33,366 nt of DNA from Deltaproteobacteria bacterium. Lineage in GTDB: Bacteria; Desulfobacterota; Desulfobacteria; Desulfobacterales; B30-G6. Positions 16,406-24,197 of the stretch are shown piece by piece (position 1 is the stretch's first letter; every line of letters begins with the position of its first letter). The notes beneath the pieces were generated by a model that saw only the letters and a list, made by a program, of their open reading frames with translations, was not told the origin of the DNA and made no database searches. The translations under genes were made by a program, and so were the position numbers. The stretch lies in assembly GCA_022340465.1 (NCBI GenBank), contig JAJDNW010000010.1, positions 1 to 33,366 of the forward strand. Direction: 5' to 3'.

Positions 16406-17530
16406 ATGAAGGTTGACGGCAAACAGATGCGGCCGATCTGGCTGGGCCAGGACGGCCAGACGGTACAAGTGATCGACCAGCGGCAATTGCCCCACGACTT
16501 GGTGGTTCTGGATCTGACCGCGGTGGACGATGTCATCATGGCCATTAAGGAGATGGTCGTGCGGGGAGCGCCGTTGATCGGCGTCACGGCGGCATACGGC
16601 GTTCTGGTGGCGGCGCTCGATGCAGCGCCCCGGTCCGACGCCGCCGCATTTTTTTTTCAGGAGTGCGAGCGCATCAAGGCCGCCAGACCGACGGCCATCA
16701 ACCTCATCTGGGGGGTCGAGCGTACGGTTGCCGCCGTCCGGGACGCTTGCGGCGATGAGCTCGAGATCGACGCGAAAACCATCGCCGCCGCCCGGTCGGA
16801 GGCCGGGCGCATCGCCGAGGAGGAGGCCGAGAATTGCCGCATGATCGGTGAGCACGGTGTGGCCGTCGTGGAAGGGATCGCCCGGCAGAAGGGGGGACGC
16901 ACCGTCAACATTCTCACCCACTGCAACGCCGGCTGGTTGGCCTGCGTCGAATACGGGACGGCAACCGCCCCCATGTATGCGGCATTTGACAGGGGAGTGG
17001 ACATCCACGTCTGGGTGGACGAGACCCGGCCCCTGAACCAGGGGGCCCGGTTGACGGCCTGGGAATTGGGCAGGCACGGGATCGACCACACGATCATCAC
17101 CGACAATGCTGGCGGGCATTTGATGCAGCACGGCATGGTGGACCTGGTGATCGTGGGCACGGACCGCACGACCCACACGGGTGATGTGGCCAACAAAATC
17201 GGCACCTATCTCAAGGCGCTGGCCGCCCGCGACAACCAGGTCCCGTTTTATGTCGCCCTGCCGTCGAGCACCTTCGACTGGCGTCTCAACAACGGGATAA
17301 AGGATATACCCATCGAGGAAAGGAATCCCGACGAGGTGCGCTATGTTCAGGGACTGGTCAACGGCACCATCGGCAGGGTGATGATCGCTCCCGAAGAAAG
17401 CCGGGCCGCCAACTATGCCTTCGATGTAACCCCGGCCCGCCTGGTGACCGGATTCATCACCGAAAGGGGGGTCTGCGAAGCCGGCGAAGAAGCCATCCAC
17501 GCCCTTTTTCCCGAAAAGCCCGTTGCCTGA
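16406..17530 (+). CDS. mtnA: S-methyl-5-thioribose-1-phosphate isomerase
   Basis: This cytoplasmic enzyme of methionine salvage isomerises methylthioribose-1-phosphate to the ribulose form. From the ATG at 16406 (preceded by GAGGAGGG) it has 374 residues, the family norm. Recognisable are VRGAPLIGVTAAYG, the catalytic-Cys motif THCNAGWLA (Cys173), DETRPLNQGARLTAWEL, TDNAGGHLM and DRTTHTGDVANKIGTY with the catalytic Asp. No other salvage gene is nearby. In many anaerobes MtnA works in alternative DHAP-shunt-type salvage, so the pathway here is open. Confidence 0.95.
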   Translation: MKVDGKQMRPIWLGQDGQTVQVIDQRQLPHDLVVLDLTAVDDVIMAIKEMVVRGAPLIGVTAAYGVLVAALDAAPRSDAAAFFFQECERIKAARPTAINLIWGVERTVAAVRDACGDELEIDAKTIAAARSEAGRIAEEEAENCRMIGEHGVAVVEGIARQKGGRTVNILTHCNAGWLACVEYGTATAPMYAAFDRGVDIHVWVDETRPLNQGARLTAWELGRHGIDHTIITDNAGGHLMQHGMVDLVIVGTDRTTHTGDVANKIGTYLKALAARDNQVPFYVALPSSTFDWRLNNGIKDIPIEERNPDEVRYVQGLVNGTIGRVMIAPEESRAANYAFDVTPARLVTGFITERGVCEAGEEAIHALFPEKPVA

Positions 17531-17626
17531 CCCCAAGCCGATTCAGGGCCGGAACGGGATTTCCCCGCGGCGGGGGGCTCTACCCTTGATATGGGTGATA
17601 GGCGCGTGGATTTATGACAACCGCTA

Positions 17627-17655
17627 TTGACATCCCCAAACGAATGGCCTTTATT
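17627..17655 (+). promoter_or_regulatory. Candidate promoter for the ahbB-like gene
   Basis: TTGACA (17627-17632), a 17-base spacer and TTTATT (17650-17655). Transcription would start at about 17662, right at the ATG at 17663, implying a leaderless or near-leaderless mRNA. No ribosome site is visible before that ATG. Confidence 0.4.
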
Positions 17656-17662
17656 GTCCCTC

Positions 17663-18130
17663 ATGCTGACAGACTTGGAAAAAAAAGTGGTTGCCGCTGT
17701 CCAGGGCGACCTGCCGGTCACTGCGGAACCCTATCGTGATATAGCCGACGATCTGGGGGTTTCCGAGGACACGCTGCTGAAAACCCTGAAAAGCCTCAGG
17801 GACAGGGGTATCATGCGGCGTTTCGGCGCTACGCTGCGTCATCAGAAATCCGGATTCAAGGCCAATGCCATGGTGGCCTGGCAGGTGGAAGCGGCGCGCA
17901 CCGACGAGGTCGGAGAGGTATTTGCCGCTTTCGGGGAAGTTTCCCACTGTTATCAAAGGAGCCCGGCCGAAGACTGGCCTTATAACCTGTATACCATGGT
18001 GCATGCTGTCGATGAGGACGAGTGCCGCGCGACAGCGGCGCGCATGGCCGAAAAGGCGGCGGTGCCGGTGTACACGCTGCTGTTCAGCCGCCAGGAGCTG
18101 AAAAAGACATCCATGCAATATTTCGTATAA
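17663..18130 (+). CDS. ahbB: Siroheme decarboxylase subunit (AhbB-like, Lrp/AsnC fold)
   Basis: A 155-residue protein of the Lrp/AsnC fold that in sulfate reducers decarboxylates siroheme to didecarboxysiroheme, an early step of the alternative heme pathway. An N-terminal winged helix (about 1-55) is followed by the RAM-like domain. This carries family hallmarks rather than plain regulator sequence: RRFGATLRHQKSGFKANAMVAWQV, VSHCYQRSPAEDWPYNLYTM and the C-terminus FSRQELKKTSMQYF. The ATG at 17663 matches the usual N-terminus; an upstream TTG at 17627 overlaps a -35-like box. AhbA and AhbB are homologous, so the subunit letter is less sure than the function. No partner subunit is in the window. 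Confidence 0.85.
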   Translation: MLTDLEKKVVAAVQGDLPVTAEPYRDIADDLGVSEDTLLKTLKSLRDRGIMRRFGATLRHQKSGFKANAMVAWQVEAARTDEVGEVFAAFGEVSHCYQRSPAEDWPYNLYTMVHAVDEDECRATAARMAEKAAVPVYTLLFSRQELKKTSMQYFV

Positions 18131-18181
18131 CACCGCGGGCCGCACCGAGCGTTTTAAGCGATGGGTGCGGCCCGCGGTGTT
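18129..18181. terminator. Strong hairpin terminator after the ahbB-like gene
   Basis: Perfect 18-bp arms (18129-18146 and 18164-18181) start inside the stop codon of the siroheme decarboxylase gene and enclose a 17-base loop. An AT-rich tail follows. It should end the transcript. Confidence 0.88.
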
Positions 18182-18446
18182 ATTATTCCCCGGCAATCGT
18201 TTTGCCTTATTTTGGGTTATAGACCCGAAAAAAAATTATTGAACACTCCCCGCAGCAAGCTTAAGGGGAATCTTCACCGTAAGGGATTCTATCAATTATG
18301 ATTCACTCGCTGACCCTGCAGCAAGCTGCAGGGAATGCGCTCGCTATCTCGGTTCACAATAGAAACGCCGCAAAGCCAATGATGCCGATCGAATCGAAAA
18401 AACCTCGACCAGGTACAAATGCGTTACAAGCTGAGACCTGTTTCTA
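18182..18446. other. Spacer between the ahbB-like and radical SAM genes
   Basis: Together with the terminator this is a 316-base gene-free stretch. It contains the small palindrome GGGTTATAGACCC (18214-18226), an A-rich run, and repeat copy 2. No ORF or RNA gene is supported. Confidence 0.6.
18238..18356 (-). repeat. 119-nt intergenic repeat, copy 2 (inverted relative to copy 1)
   Basis: Reverse-complement partner of 13068-13186 (about 112 of 119 positions identical, no gaps). The same CCCTGCAGC/GCTGCAGGG hairpin lies at 18314-18333. With copy 1 it brackets tupC, tupB, tupA, mtnA and the ahbB-like gene. Confidence 0.9.
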
Positions 18447-19814
18447 ATGAATTCAGCGAATCTCATGCAACGCTCAAGAAAGCCCAGGGTATTGTTGATC
18501 AACCCCTGGATTCACGATTTTGCCGCCTATGACTTCTGGGCCAAACCATTGGGCCTGCTGCAGCTGGCCGGCATTCTTCGAAGCCACGGTGTTTCCGTGG
18601 ACTACATCGACTGCCTGGACCGCTTTCACCCCCGGTCACGCCCCGTAAACCCGCTGGCCCGCCATGGGCGCGGCCCCTATCTCAAAACGCCTATTCCCAA
18701 ACCGGCGGGCTTGGAAGATGTTCCCAGAACCTACTCCCGCTACGGCATCAGGAAAAGCTGGTTCCGGGAATCGGTGTTGGCAGTGGAGAAACCGGATCTG
18801 GTCATGGTCACCTCTTTGATGACCTACTGGTATCCGGGTGTCCGGGAGACCATCGCGGAGCTGAAGACCATGCTGCCCGATGTGCCGGTCGTGCTCGGGG
18901 GCGTGTATGCCTCCCTGTGCCGTGAACACGCCGAACGGCATTCCGGTGCGGACCGGGTCGTCGCCGGTTTGGGCGAACAACACGTGCTCGCACTGGTGCA
19001 GGCGTTTACTGGATTTGCCATGGCGCCGCGGTTCGATCCGCAACAATTGGCTTCCTACCCCTATCCGGCCCTCGATCTGCAGCGCCGCGTGACGTACGCA
19101 CCTCTGATGACGTCGCGGGGGTGCCCCTTTGAATGCGCCTACTGCGCTTCCCGCTATTTGAATCCGGGGCGGATGGAGCGGGAACCGGAACTCGTGATCC
19201 GGGAGATCGATTACTGGCATCGCCGCTACGGTGTGGTCGACTTTGCCTTTTACGACGATGCCCTGCTCGTGAATGCCCGGAATCACATCCTGCCGGTCCT
19301 GGAAGGGGTGCTTCGCAGGAGGCTCAGTGTGCGGTTTCACACCCCCAACGCCCTGCATGTTCGTGAAGTGAAGCAGGCGACGGCCGCCCTCATGTTCGCA
19401 GCCGGTTTCGAGACCATTCGGCTGGGACTGGAAACCGCCGCCTTCGCGCATCGCGGCGCCCTGGATGCCAAGGTGACGGCGTCTGAATTCGAACGCGCTG
19501 TGGATGTGTTACAACGCGCCGGGTTCAAAAGGAGGCAGGTGGGCGCCTATCTTCTGTTCGGGCTGCCCGGGCAGACCATTGCCGACATTGAAGCCTCCAT
19601 CCGCATCGTCAAAAATAGCGGCATCACGCCGGTGATCGCCCACTACACCCCCATTCCCCACACGGCCCTCTGGCCGCAGGCGGTGGCCGCGTCCCGCTAT
19701 GATTTGGAGAAGGATCCCGTTTTCTCCAACAATGCGATCATGCCCTGCAGCCAAGAGCCTTTCTCATGGGAGATCGTCAGCCGGCTGAAACGCCTGGCCG
19801 GCGATCATTCCTGA
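18447..19814 (+). CDS. B12-binding domain radical SAM protein
   Basis: A 455-residue protein with an N-terminal cobalamin-binding-like Rossmann domain (about 13-200: PRVLLINPW, PLGLLQLAGILRSHG, VVLGGVYAS) and a radical SAM barrel. The cluster motif is SRGCPFECAYCAS (Cys226, Cys230, Cys233), followed by FAFYDDALLVN, GFETIRLGLETAA and the YLLFGLPGQT strand. The classical B12 histidine motif is not evident, as in many relatives. Enzymes of this type modify lipids, hopanoids, tetrapyrroles or peptides, and no substrate can be named. The gene stands alone between repeat copy 2 and a repeat-rich spacer. Confidence 0.88.
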   Translation: MNSANLMQRSRKPRVLLINPWIHDFAAYDFWAKPLGLLQLAGILRSHGVSVDYIDCLDRFHPRSRPVNPLARHGRGPYLKTPIPKPAGLEDVPRTYSRYGIRKSWFRESVLAVEKPDLVMVTSLMTYWYPGVRETIAELKTMLPDVPVVLGGVYASLCREHAERHSGADRVVAGLGEQHVLALVQAFTGFAMAPRFDPQQLASYPYPALDLQRRVTYAPLMTSRGCPFECAYCASRYLNPGRMEREPELVIREIDYWHRRYGVVDFAFYDDALLVNARNHILPVLEGVLRRRLSVRFHTPNALHVREVKQATAALMFAAGFETIRLGLETAAFAHRGALDAKVTASEFERAVDVLQRAGFKRRQVGAYLLFGLPGQTIADIEASIRIVKNSGITPVIAHYTPIPHTALWPQAVAASRYDLEKDPVFSNNAIMPCSQEPFSWEIVSRLKRLAGDHS

Positions 19815-19920
19815 TCCCCTGTTCTACGTTGCCACCATTCAACGTCGAATGTGGTTTATTGGCTTACTGTATTCAGTTTTTCTGGGCAATCGGTCAAGAG
19901 CACATAAAGAGCGGGTCGAT

Positions 19921-19997
19921 GTTCAGTGTTCGATGTTGGACGTTCACCTTAGGCTTCTGGGCTCTGACATCTGATCTCCGACCTCTGACTTCTGGTT
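19921..19997. repeat. Two adjoining 7-bp degenerate tandem repeat arrays
   Basis: Four heptads of the form GTTNNNN (GTTCAGT, GTTCGAT, GTTGGAC, GTTCACC; 19921-19948) are followed, after 7 bases, by six of the form TCYGNNN (TCTGGGC, TCTGACA, TCTGATC, TCCGACC, TCTGACT, TCTGGTT; 19956-19997). The 7-bp period is kept while the sequence changes. Confidence 0.7.
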
Positions 19998-20021
19998 TTA
20001 CCCTGACGCACAGGTCGTCTT

Positions 20022-20053
20022 GCTTGACAGTCCGTCAAGCGATTCGATAAGAT
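20022..20053 (+). promoter_or_regulatory. Promoter with overlapping perfect operator-like palindrome
   Basis: TTGACA (20024-20029), 18 bases, then TAAGAT (20048-20053). GCTTGAC-N5-GTCAAGC (20022-20040) is a perfect 7-bp inverted repeat that covers the -35. A repressor bound here would block transcription of the operon starting at 20178. Confidence 0.5.
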
Positions 20054-20177
20054 ACAGGGAGCGGCAACGGGTTCCACAGGGTTGCAACCCGAATCTGCAC
20101 GCCGCCGCCCGAACGTGTCCGCTCTTACCTGTCAATACCGATCTGTTTAGCATGGCCGTTGTGCGGAAAGGACAACC

Positions 20178-22175
20178 ATGAAGAGGACCGGACTGGCGCA
20201 CATTCTCTGCGCGGTTGATTTTTCGCAATTCTCATCGTTGGTTACGGCCTGGGGCATCTTATTCGCCCGGCGTTTCGATGCCCGTCTGACCGTCATGCAC
20301 ACGGTCTATTCCCCGGGCGACCCCATTTACGCTTCCGCTGAATTCGAACGGGGCGGCGAACAAGGCCGCCGGCTTGCCGAAGCCCGTGAAAAGCTGGCGA
20401 CCCTGATGCAGGGGTGTCCGGTCGACTGGGAGCCTTTGGTCGTGCCCGGCGACCCGGTGATAAAGGCGGCGGATGAAGCCAGGCGCCTGAAGGTCGACCT
20501 GGTGATTGCGGCAAGCCACGGCGTTTCGGCTTTCAAACGGCTGTTTATCGGTACCGTCGTCGAAAGAATGGCCCGCCGGGTGGCATGCCCGTTGCTGGTG
20601 CTGAGAAGTCTGCCACCGGAAGCCGGGAGTGACCGTATTGCCCGGCCGCCACTGGTGGAAAGGATCATGGCCGCCTGTGACCTTTTGGAATCCTCCGACA
20701 GTGCCGTGGGGCTGGCAGCCTTCCTGGCGCGGGCTTTCGATGCGGAGCTGCATCTGGCACACGTCATGGAGTCAGCGATCAACGAAGCCCTCGTGGACAG
20801 CACGGCCGGCCACTACGCCGACGTTCAGCAAACCCTGGCCGAGAAAACGGATATCAGGCTCAGGGAATGCATTCCTCGGGATGTCGCGGAAGAACTCAGG
20901 ATCCGTACGCTTCTGGAACAGGGAGCCCCGGGTGACCGGCTGCTGGTTGCTGCGGGAAAGACGGCGCCGGACATGCTCGTCATCGGTGTCCGGTATCACC
21001 ATGCCCTGGGAAAGCTGCTGATAGGTTCGACCACGGAAAAAATGTTGCGCCGGGCGCCGTGTCCGGTGCTGGCGGTGCCGGGCGCCGTTGTCGAAAAAAC
21101 GGGCAAAGCGTTTTCGGAAACCCTCAAAACCACCGGAATCGTCAGGGATCCCGTCTACATGGATCATGAAACCGCCCCGGGGCACCCCGAACAACCGGGC
21201 CGCCTCGCGGCCGTTTACGACGTACTGGACGACGGCCGGCTGGGCGATCATCTTGTCGTCGTTCCTCCACGCCGGGCGGAAGCCGAAGAGATCCTGGCGG
21301 TTCACTCCCGTGAATACCTGCAGCAGGTGGCCGCCAGCCGGCATCATGCCAGGGCCGCCCTGGCTCCGGATACGCCCGTGTCGAGGGGATCTTACCGGGC
21401 GGCGCTTTACGCCGCCGGCGGTTTGCTGGCGTTGATCGAGCGGGTGGTCGCGGGTGAGCTGAAAAACGGGTTTGCCCTGGTAAGGCCGCCCGGTCACCAT
21501 GCCGAACGCAATCGTGCCATGGGGTACTGCCTTTTCAACAACGTCGCCGTCGGTGCCGCTTATGCCCGCAATCTGTCAGGCATCGAGCGCATCCTGATCG
21601 TGGACTGGGATGTCCATCACGGCAACGGCACGCAGCATATCTTCGAAATCGACCCCACGGTGCTCTTCTTTTCAATACACCAATATCCCCATTTCCCCGG
21701 CTCCGGTTTCTTTACCGAGGTCGGCATGGGGGCAGGGGAGGGTTATACCGTCAACATTCCCCTTGCCGGAGGATACGGTTCGGGGGATTACGCAGAGCTG
21801 TTCGATCGGGTGCTGCGGCCGCTGGCTTACGAGTTCAAGCCGGACCTGATACTGGTTTCGGCCGGCTTCGACGTTCATTCTTCCGACCCGCTGGGAGGAA
21901 TGCGGGTGGACAGCGAGGGGATTGCCGTCATGACCCGGATTCTGATGGAAATTGCAGAAGAAACCTGCCGGGGGCGGCTGGTGTTTACCCTGGAAGGCGG
22001 TTACGATCTCGAGGCCATGGCCGGCGGCGTCAAAGCCGTTTTGCGTGAACTGACGGGACTTTCTGTTACAAACATCGCGAATTTCAGGAAAGAAACGGTT
22101 AAGCAAAAGCGGATAGCCACCGCTATTCAGCATCTGAAACAGGTGCACGGAAACTTCTGGCAGTGCATGCAGTGA
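20178..22175 (+). CDS. Fusion protein: two universal stress (UspA) domains plus histone deacetylase-like domain
   Basis: A 665-residue three-domain protein. UspA-1 (about 5-142) starts HILCAVDFSQFS and ends SHGVSAFKRLFIGTVVERM...CPLLVL. UspA-2 (about 155-300) ends IGVRYHHALGKLLIGSTTEKMLR. The C-terminal zinc deacetylase of the AcuC/acetylpolyamine amidohydrolase type (about 318-640) retains RPPGHHA, DWDVHHGNGT, the zinc Asp in SAGFDVHSSDPLGG and EGGYD, so catalysis is expected. It could remove acetyl groups from protein lysines or polyamines under Usp/ATP control, which is inference. The ATG follows GGAAAGGA. A small cysteine-rich gene begins 35 bases downstream. Confidence 0.93.
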   Translation: MKRTGLAHILCAVDFSQFSSLVTAWGILFARRFDARLTVMHTVYSPGDPIYASAEFERGGEQGRRLAEAREKLATLMQGCPVDWEPLVVPGDPVIKAADEARRLKVDLVIAASHGVSAFKRLFIGTVVERMARRVACPLLVLRSLPPEAGSDRIARPPLVERIMAACDLLESSDSAVGLAAFLARAFDAELHLAHVMESAINEALVDSTAGHYADVQQTLAEKTDIRLRECIPRDVAEELRIRTLLEQGAPGDRLLVAAGKTAPDMLVIGVRYHHALGKLLIGSTTEKMLRRAPCPVLAVPGAVVEKTGKAFSETLKTTGIVRDPVYMDHETAPGHPEQPGRLAAVYDVLDDGRLGDHLVVVPPRRAEAEEILAVHSREYLQQVAASRHHARAALAPDTPVSRGSYRAALYAAGGLLALIERVVAGELKNGFALVRPPGHHAERNRAMGYCLFNNVAVGAAYARNLSGIERILIVDWDVHHGNGTQHIFEIDPTVLFFSIHQYPHFPGSGFFTEVGMGAGEGYTVNIPLAGGYGSGDYAELFDRVLRPLAYEFKPDLILVSAGFDVHSSDPLGGMRVDSEGIAVMTRILMEIAEETCRGRLVFTLEGGYDLEAMAGGVKAVLRELTGLSVTNIANFRKETVKQKRIATAIQHLKQVHGNFWQCMQ

Positions 22176-22210
22176 ATCCCGACTTTGAAACGATTGCAGA
22201 GGAGTTCTTT

Positions 22211-22579
22211 ATGGACAAGGTTCGCATCATGGAGGCTTCGGTAAAAAAATGGCAACGCATCATCGACGGCAAGGGGAGCGACGGCGGTGTGCTGGATTGT
22301 CCGCCCTGCAGAATTTACTACGTCCTCGTCTGCTTTGGCTGCCCCATAGCAGAGTACACCGGGAAAAAATTCTGAAAGGACAGTCCTTATGTTGCCTGGT
22401 ACTGGCATCAAAACAATGTCCACGGTAAAATTCGCAAGAAGGTCTACTGCCCCGAATGCAGGCGGCTGGCAAAGGATATGCAGAATTTCATGATCGAAAT
22501 CCGCGACCACCTGATGCAGGAAAACGCCCGAAAAAAATCCGGATCGGCGGCAATGGACAAGAACGGGGAAACGGCATGA
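22211..22579 (+). CDS. Small cysteine-rich protein with in-frame UGA at codon 55, candidate new selenoprotein
   Basis: Two open segments in the same frame meet at UGA 22373-22375. Read through, they give 122 residues: CPPC (30-33), CFGCPI (41-46), EYTGKKF then U55, KDSPYVAWYWHQ, and CPEC (80-83), with a charged helical tail. I recall proteins with a C-x-x-C, C-x-G-C-P, TG-xxx-C-xx-(S/T)PY pattern in which Cys occupies the U55 position. No function is known to me; zinc or metal binding is likely. The ATG at 22211 follows AGAGGAG at 6 bases. A stem-loop after the UGA fits SECIS rules. A nonsense mutation is the alternative, but 67 further sense codons and a preserved CPEC argue against it. Confidence 0.75.
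22376..22407 (+). promoter_or_regulatory. Candidate bacterial SECIS region after UGA of the CPPC protein gene
   Basis: TGCC (22393-22396) pairs with GGCA (22404-22407) around the 7-base loop TGGTACT, which has G in its second position 23 bases after the UGA. This matches the published spacing and loop rules for bacterial SECIS. Directly after the UGA is also a perfect AAGGA/TCCTT hairpin (22376-22388), an alternative or lower structure. Confidence 0.5.
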
Positions 22580-22592
22580 GGGTAAAGACGCG

Positions 22593-24197
22593 ATGCAACT
22601 TCTTTTTTTCACGGCTGTCTTCACATCGATAGCGGAAATCGCAACCTTCTGCTCGGTGGGATTCATGCTTTGCCGGGGATGGAATACCACCTTTGCGGAA
22701 GCGGTTTCCTATGCCGTCGTTACGACCCTGATGCTGCTTTCACTGCTTTTTCAAATGGCTATGGTGAGCGGGTTGCACGGTCTTCTCACCGTGGTGGAAA
22801 TCGTTCTGCTGGCCGTGTCCGCAGGTTTCCTCTGGAGACGCCGTTCTCAATTCGGAAGGGAGTCAGCAGCCTTCTTCACGTTTTGGAAGGCAAATCCTCT
22901 GGCCGTGTCCGCAATCGCCTTGGGGCTGGTTTATATGGTCGCCCTGGCGTTGAGCATCCCCCCGGACGCGGCCGGCTGTAAACAGCTCAACCAGATCGTT
23001 TACTTGCGGGACAACGGTATTTGGGCCGCGCCGGCCGCATCGCACGGCATGCCGGCCTTTTTCCCGTTCAACCACGCCGCCCTGGCTTACATGTTCCTCC
23101 GGTTTGACACCGATGTGGGCGTCAACCTGTTCGGCTTGATGGCCTACGTCTCCATTGCCGGCAGCACCTATGCTCTGGCCCGGCGCTATGCCTGGCCGCC
23201 CACCGCACTGACCGTCTCCCTGATTGTACTCAGCATGCCGCGGATGGTGTATCAGGCGACGACGCCGGGAGGCGAGATCGTTCCGGTGGCCGTCGGGCTT
23301 TTTTGCCTGTTGGCGGTGTACCGGATCGTGGAAAGATTGAACATCAATGAACTGCTTCTACTAGTGGTGGGAATCGCATTTGCCGTTTCAGGTGAAAAAG
23401 CGGAGTTGATCTTTCCGACGCTGGTGTTGGTGCTTGCCTGGGTGCTGCTTGTTCGACGGCACGGCAGTGTCACCCTGCTGTCGCTGGTATCGGGCCACAA
23501 GGCCAGGACCCTGGCCGCCATCCTGCCTCTGCTGTTGTTTTCCCAGGTGTGGCTGGTGGCGATCAATGTCGCTCACGGGAATGATTGGCTCGGAAGTCAG
23601 GCGGCGTTCGGCCCGTTTTACAACCAGGATGGTTTGCAGGGCGCCCTGGCCAATGCTGTCCGCTATACACTGGAATCCATACACCTGACACTGCCGGCGG
23701 AACTTTTTTGCAGCAGGGTGTTGGGGTTCAGCCCGATTGAATTGCTGCAATGGCTTTACGGCCTTTTACCAGGCTATCTTGACGGTACGGCCGGAGCGAC
23801 GGAACCGTTTGCCATCACATGGGCGCCCGGCGGTTCCCAGTCATGGTTCGGTCCCTTCGGGTTTTTACTCATTTTTCCGGCGATGGTGTACGCCATTTTG
23901 AGGGGGCCGCGCAGGCTGAAAGCTGTCGCCGTAGCCTTGACCGGCTACTGTTACCTCGTTAGCCTCGTGTATGCGTGGTCGCCGGGAAACGCCCGCCTTT
24001 TTTCCCTTTTTTTCGGCTGCGCCGGTTTCAGCACCGCCTTCCTTCTCCCACCCTGGCGCTTATCGCTCAGGGGCAAACGGGTGCTCCAAATCATGTGCAT
24101 CATCCTGTTCTTTTATGCCCTGACATGCAACACCGCCAGGCCTCTGTTCCGCATGGGCACACCCGCGGCTAATACAGGTTTTCGCCTTTTCGAATAA
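22593..24197 (+). CDS. Polytopic membrane protein, possibly glycosyltransferase C-like
   Basis: A 534-residue protein with ten or more hydrophobic helices spread over its whole length and a larger extra-membrane loop at about 125-155 containing LRDNGIWAAPAASHGMPAFFPFNHAALAYMF. The layout (acidic/polar first loop, then many helices, with a second polar region at about 320-420) recalls lipid-linked-sugar glycosyltransferases of the GT-C fold. No diagnostic motif lets me name a family. The ATG lies 13 bases after the cysteine-rich gene, so it is probably translated from the same mRNA. Its 3' end overlaps the convergent aminotransferase by 29 bases. Confidence 0.75.
   Translation: MQLLFFTAVFTSIAEIATFCSVGFMLCRGWNTTFAEAVSYAVVTTLMLLSLLFQMAMVSGLHGLLTVVEIVLLAVSAGFLWRRRSQFGRESAAFFTFWKANPLAVSAIALGLVYMVALALSIPPDAAGCKQLNQIVYLRDNGIWAAPAASHGMPAFFPFNHAALAYMFLRFDTDVGVNLFGLMAYVSIAGSTYALARRYAWPPTALTVSLIVLSMPRMVYQATTPGGEIVPVAVGLFCLLAVYRIVERLNINELLLLVVGIAFAVSGEKAELIFPTLVLVLAWVLLVRRHGSVTLLSLVSGHKARTLAAILPLLLFSQVWLVAINVAHGNDWLGSQAAFGPFYNQDGLQGALANAVRYTLESIHLTLPAELFCSRVLGFSPIELLQWLYGLLPGYLDGTAGATEPFAITWAPGGSQSWFGPFGFLLIFPAMVYAILRGPRRLKAVAVALTGYCYLVSLVYAWSPGNARLFSLFFGCAGFSTAFLLPPWRLSLRGKRVLQIMCIILFFYALTCNTARPLFRMGTPAANTGFRLFE

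Larger units (their letters stand above)
19815..20177. other. Repeat-rich spacer before the stress/deacetylase operon
   Basis: No gene is visible in these 363 bases. They hold the two heptad repeat blocks, a promoter with a perfect inverted repeat, and a 120-base leader before the Usp-deacetylase start. Confidence 0.6.

Noticed and set aside
16310-17536. A 408-codon minus-strand frame across mtnA
   Set aside because: Antisense shadow of mtnA, which has all family motifs.
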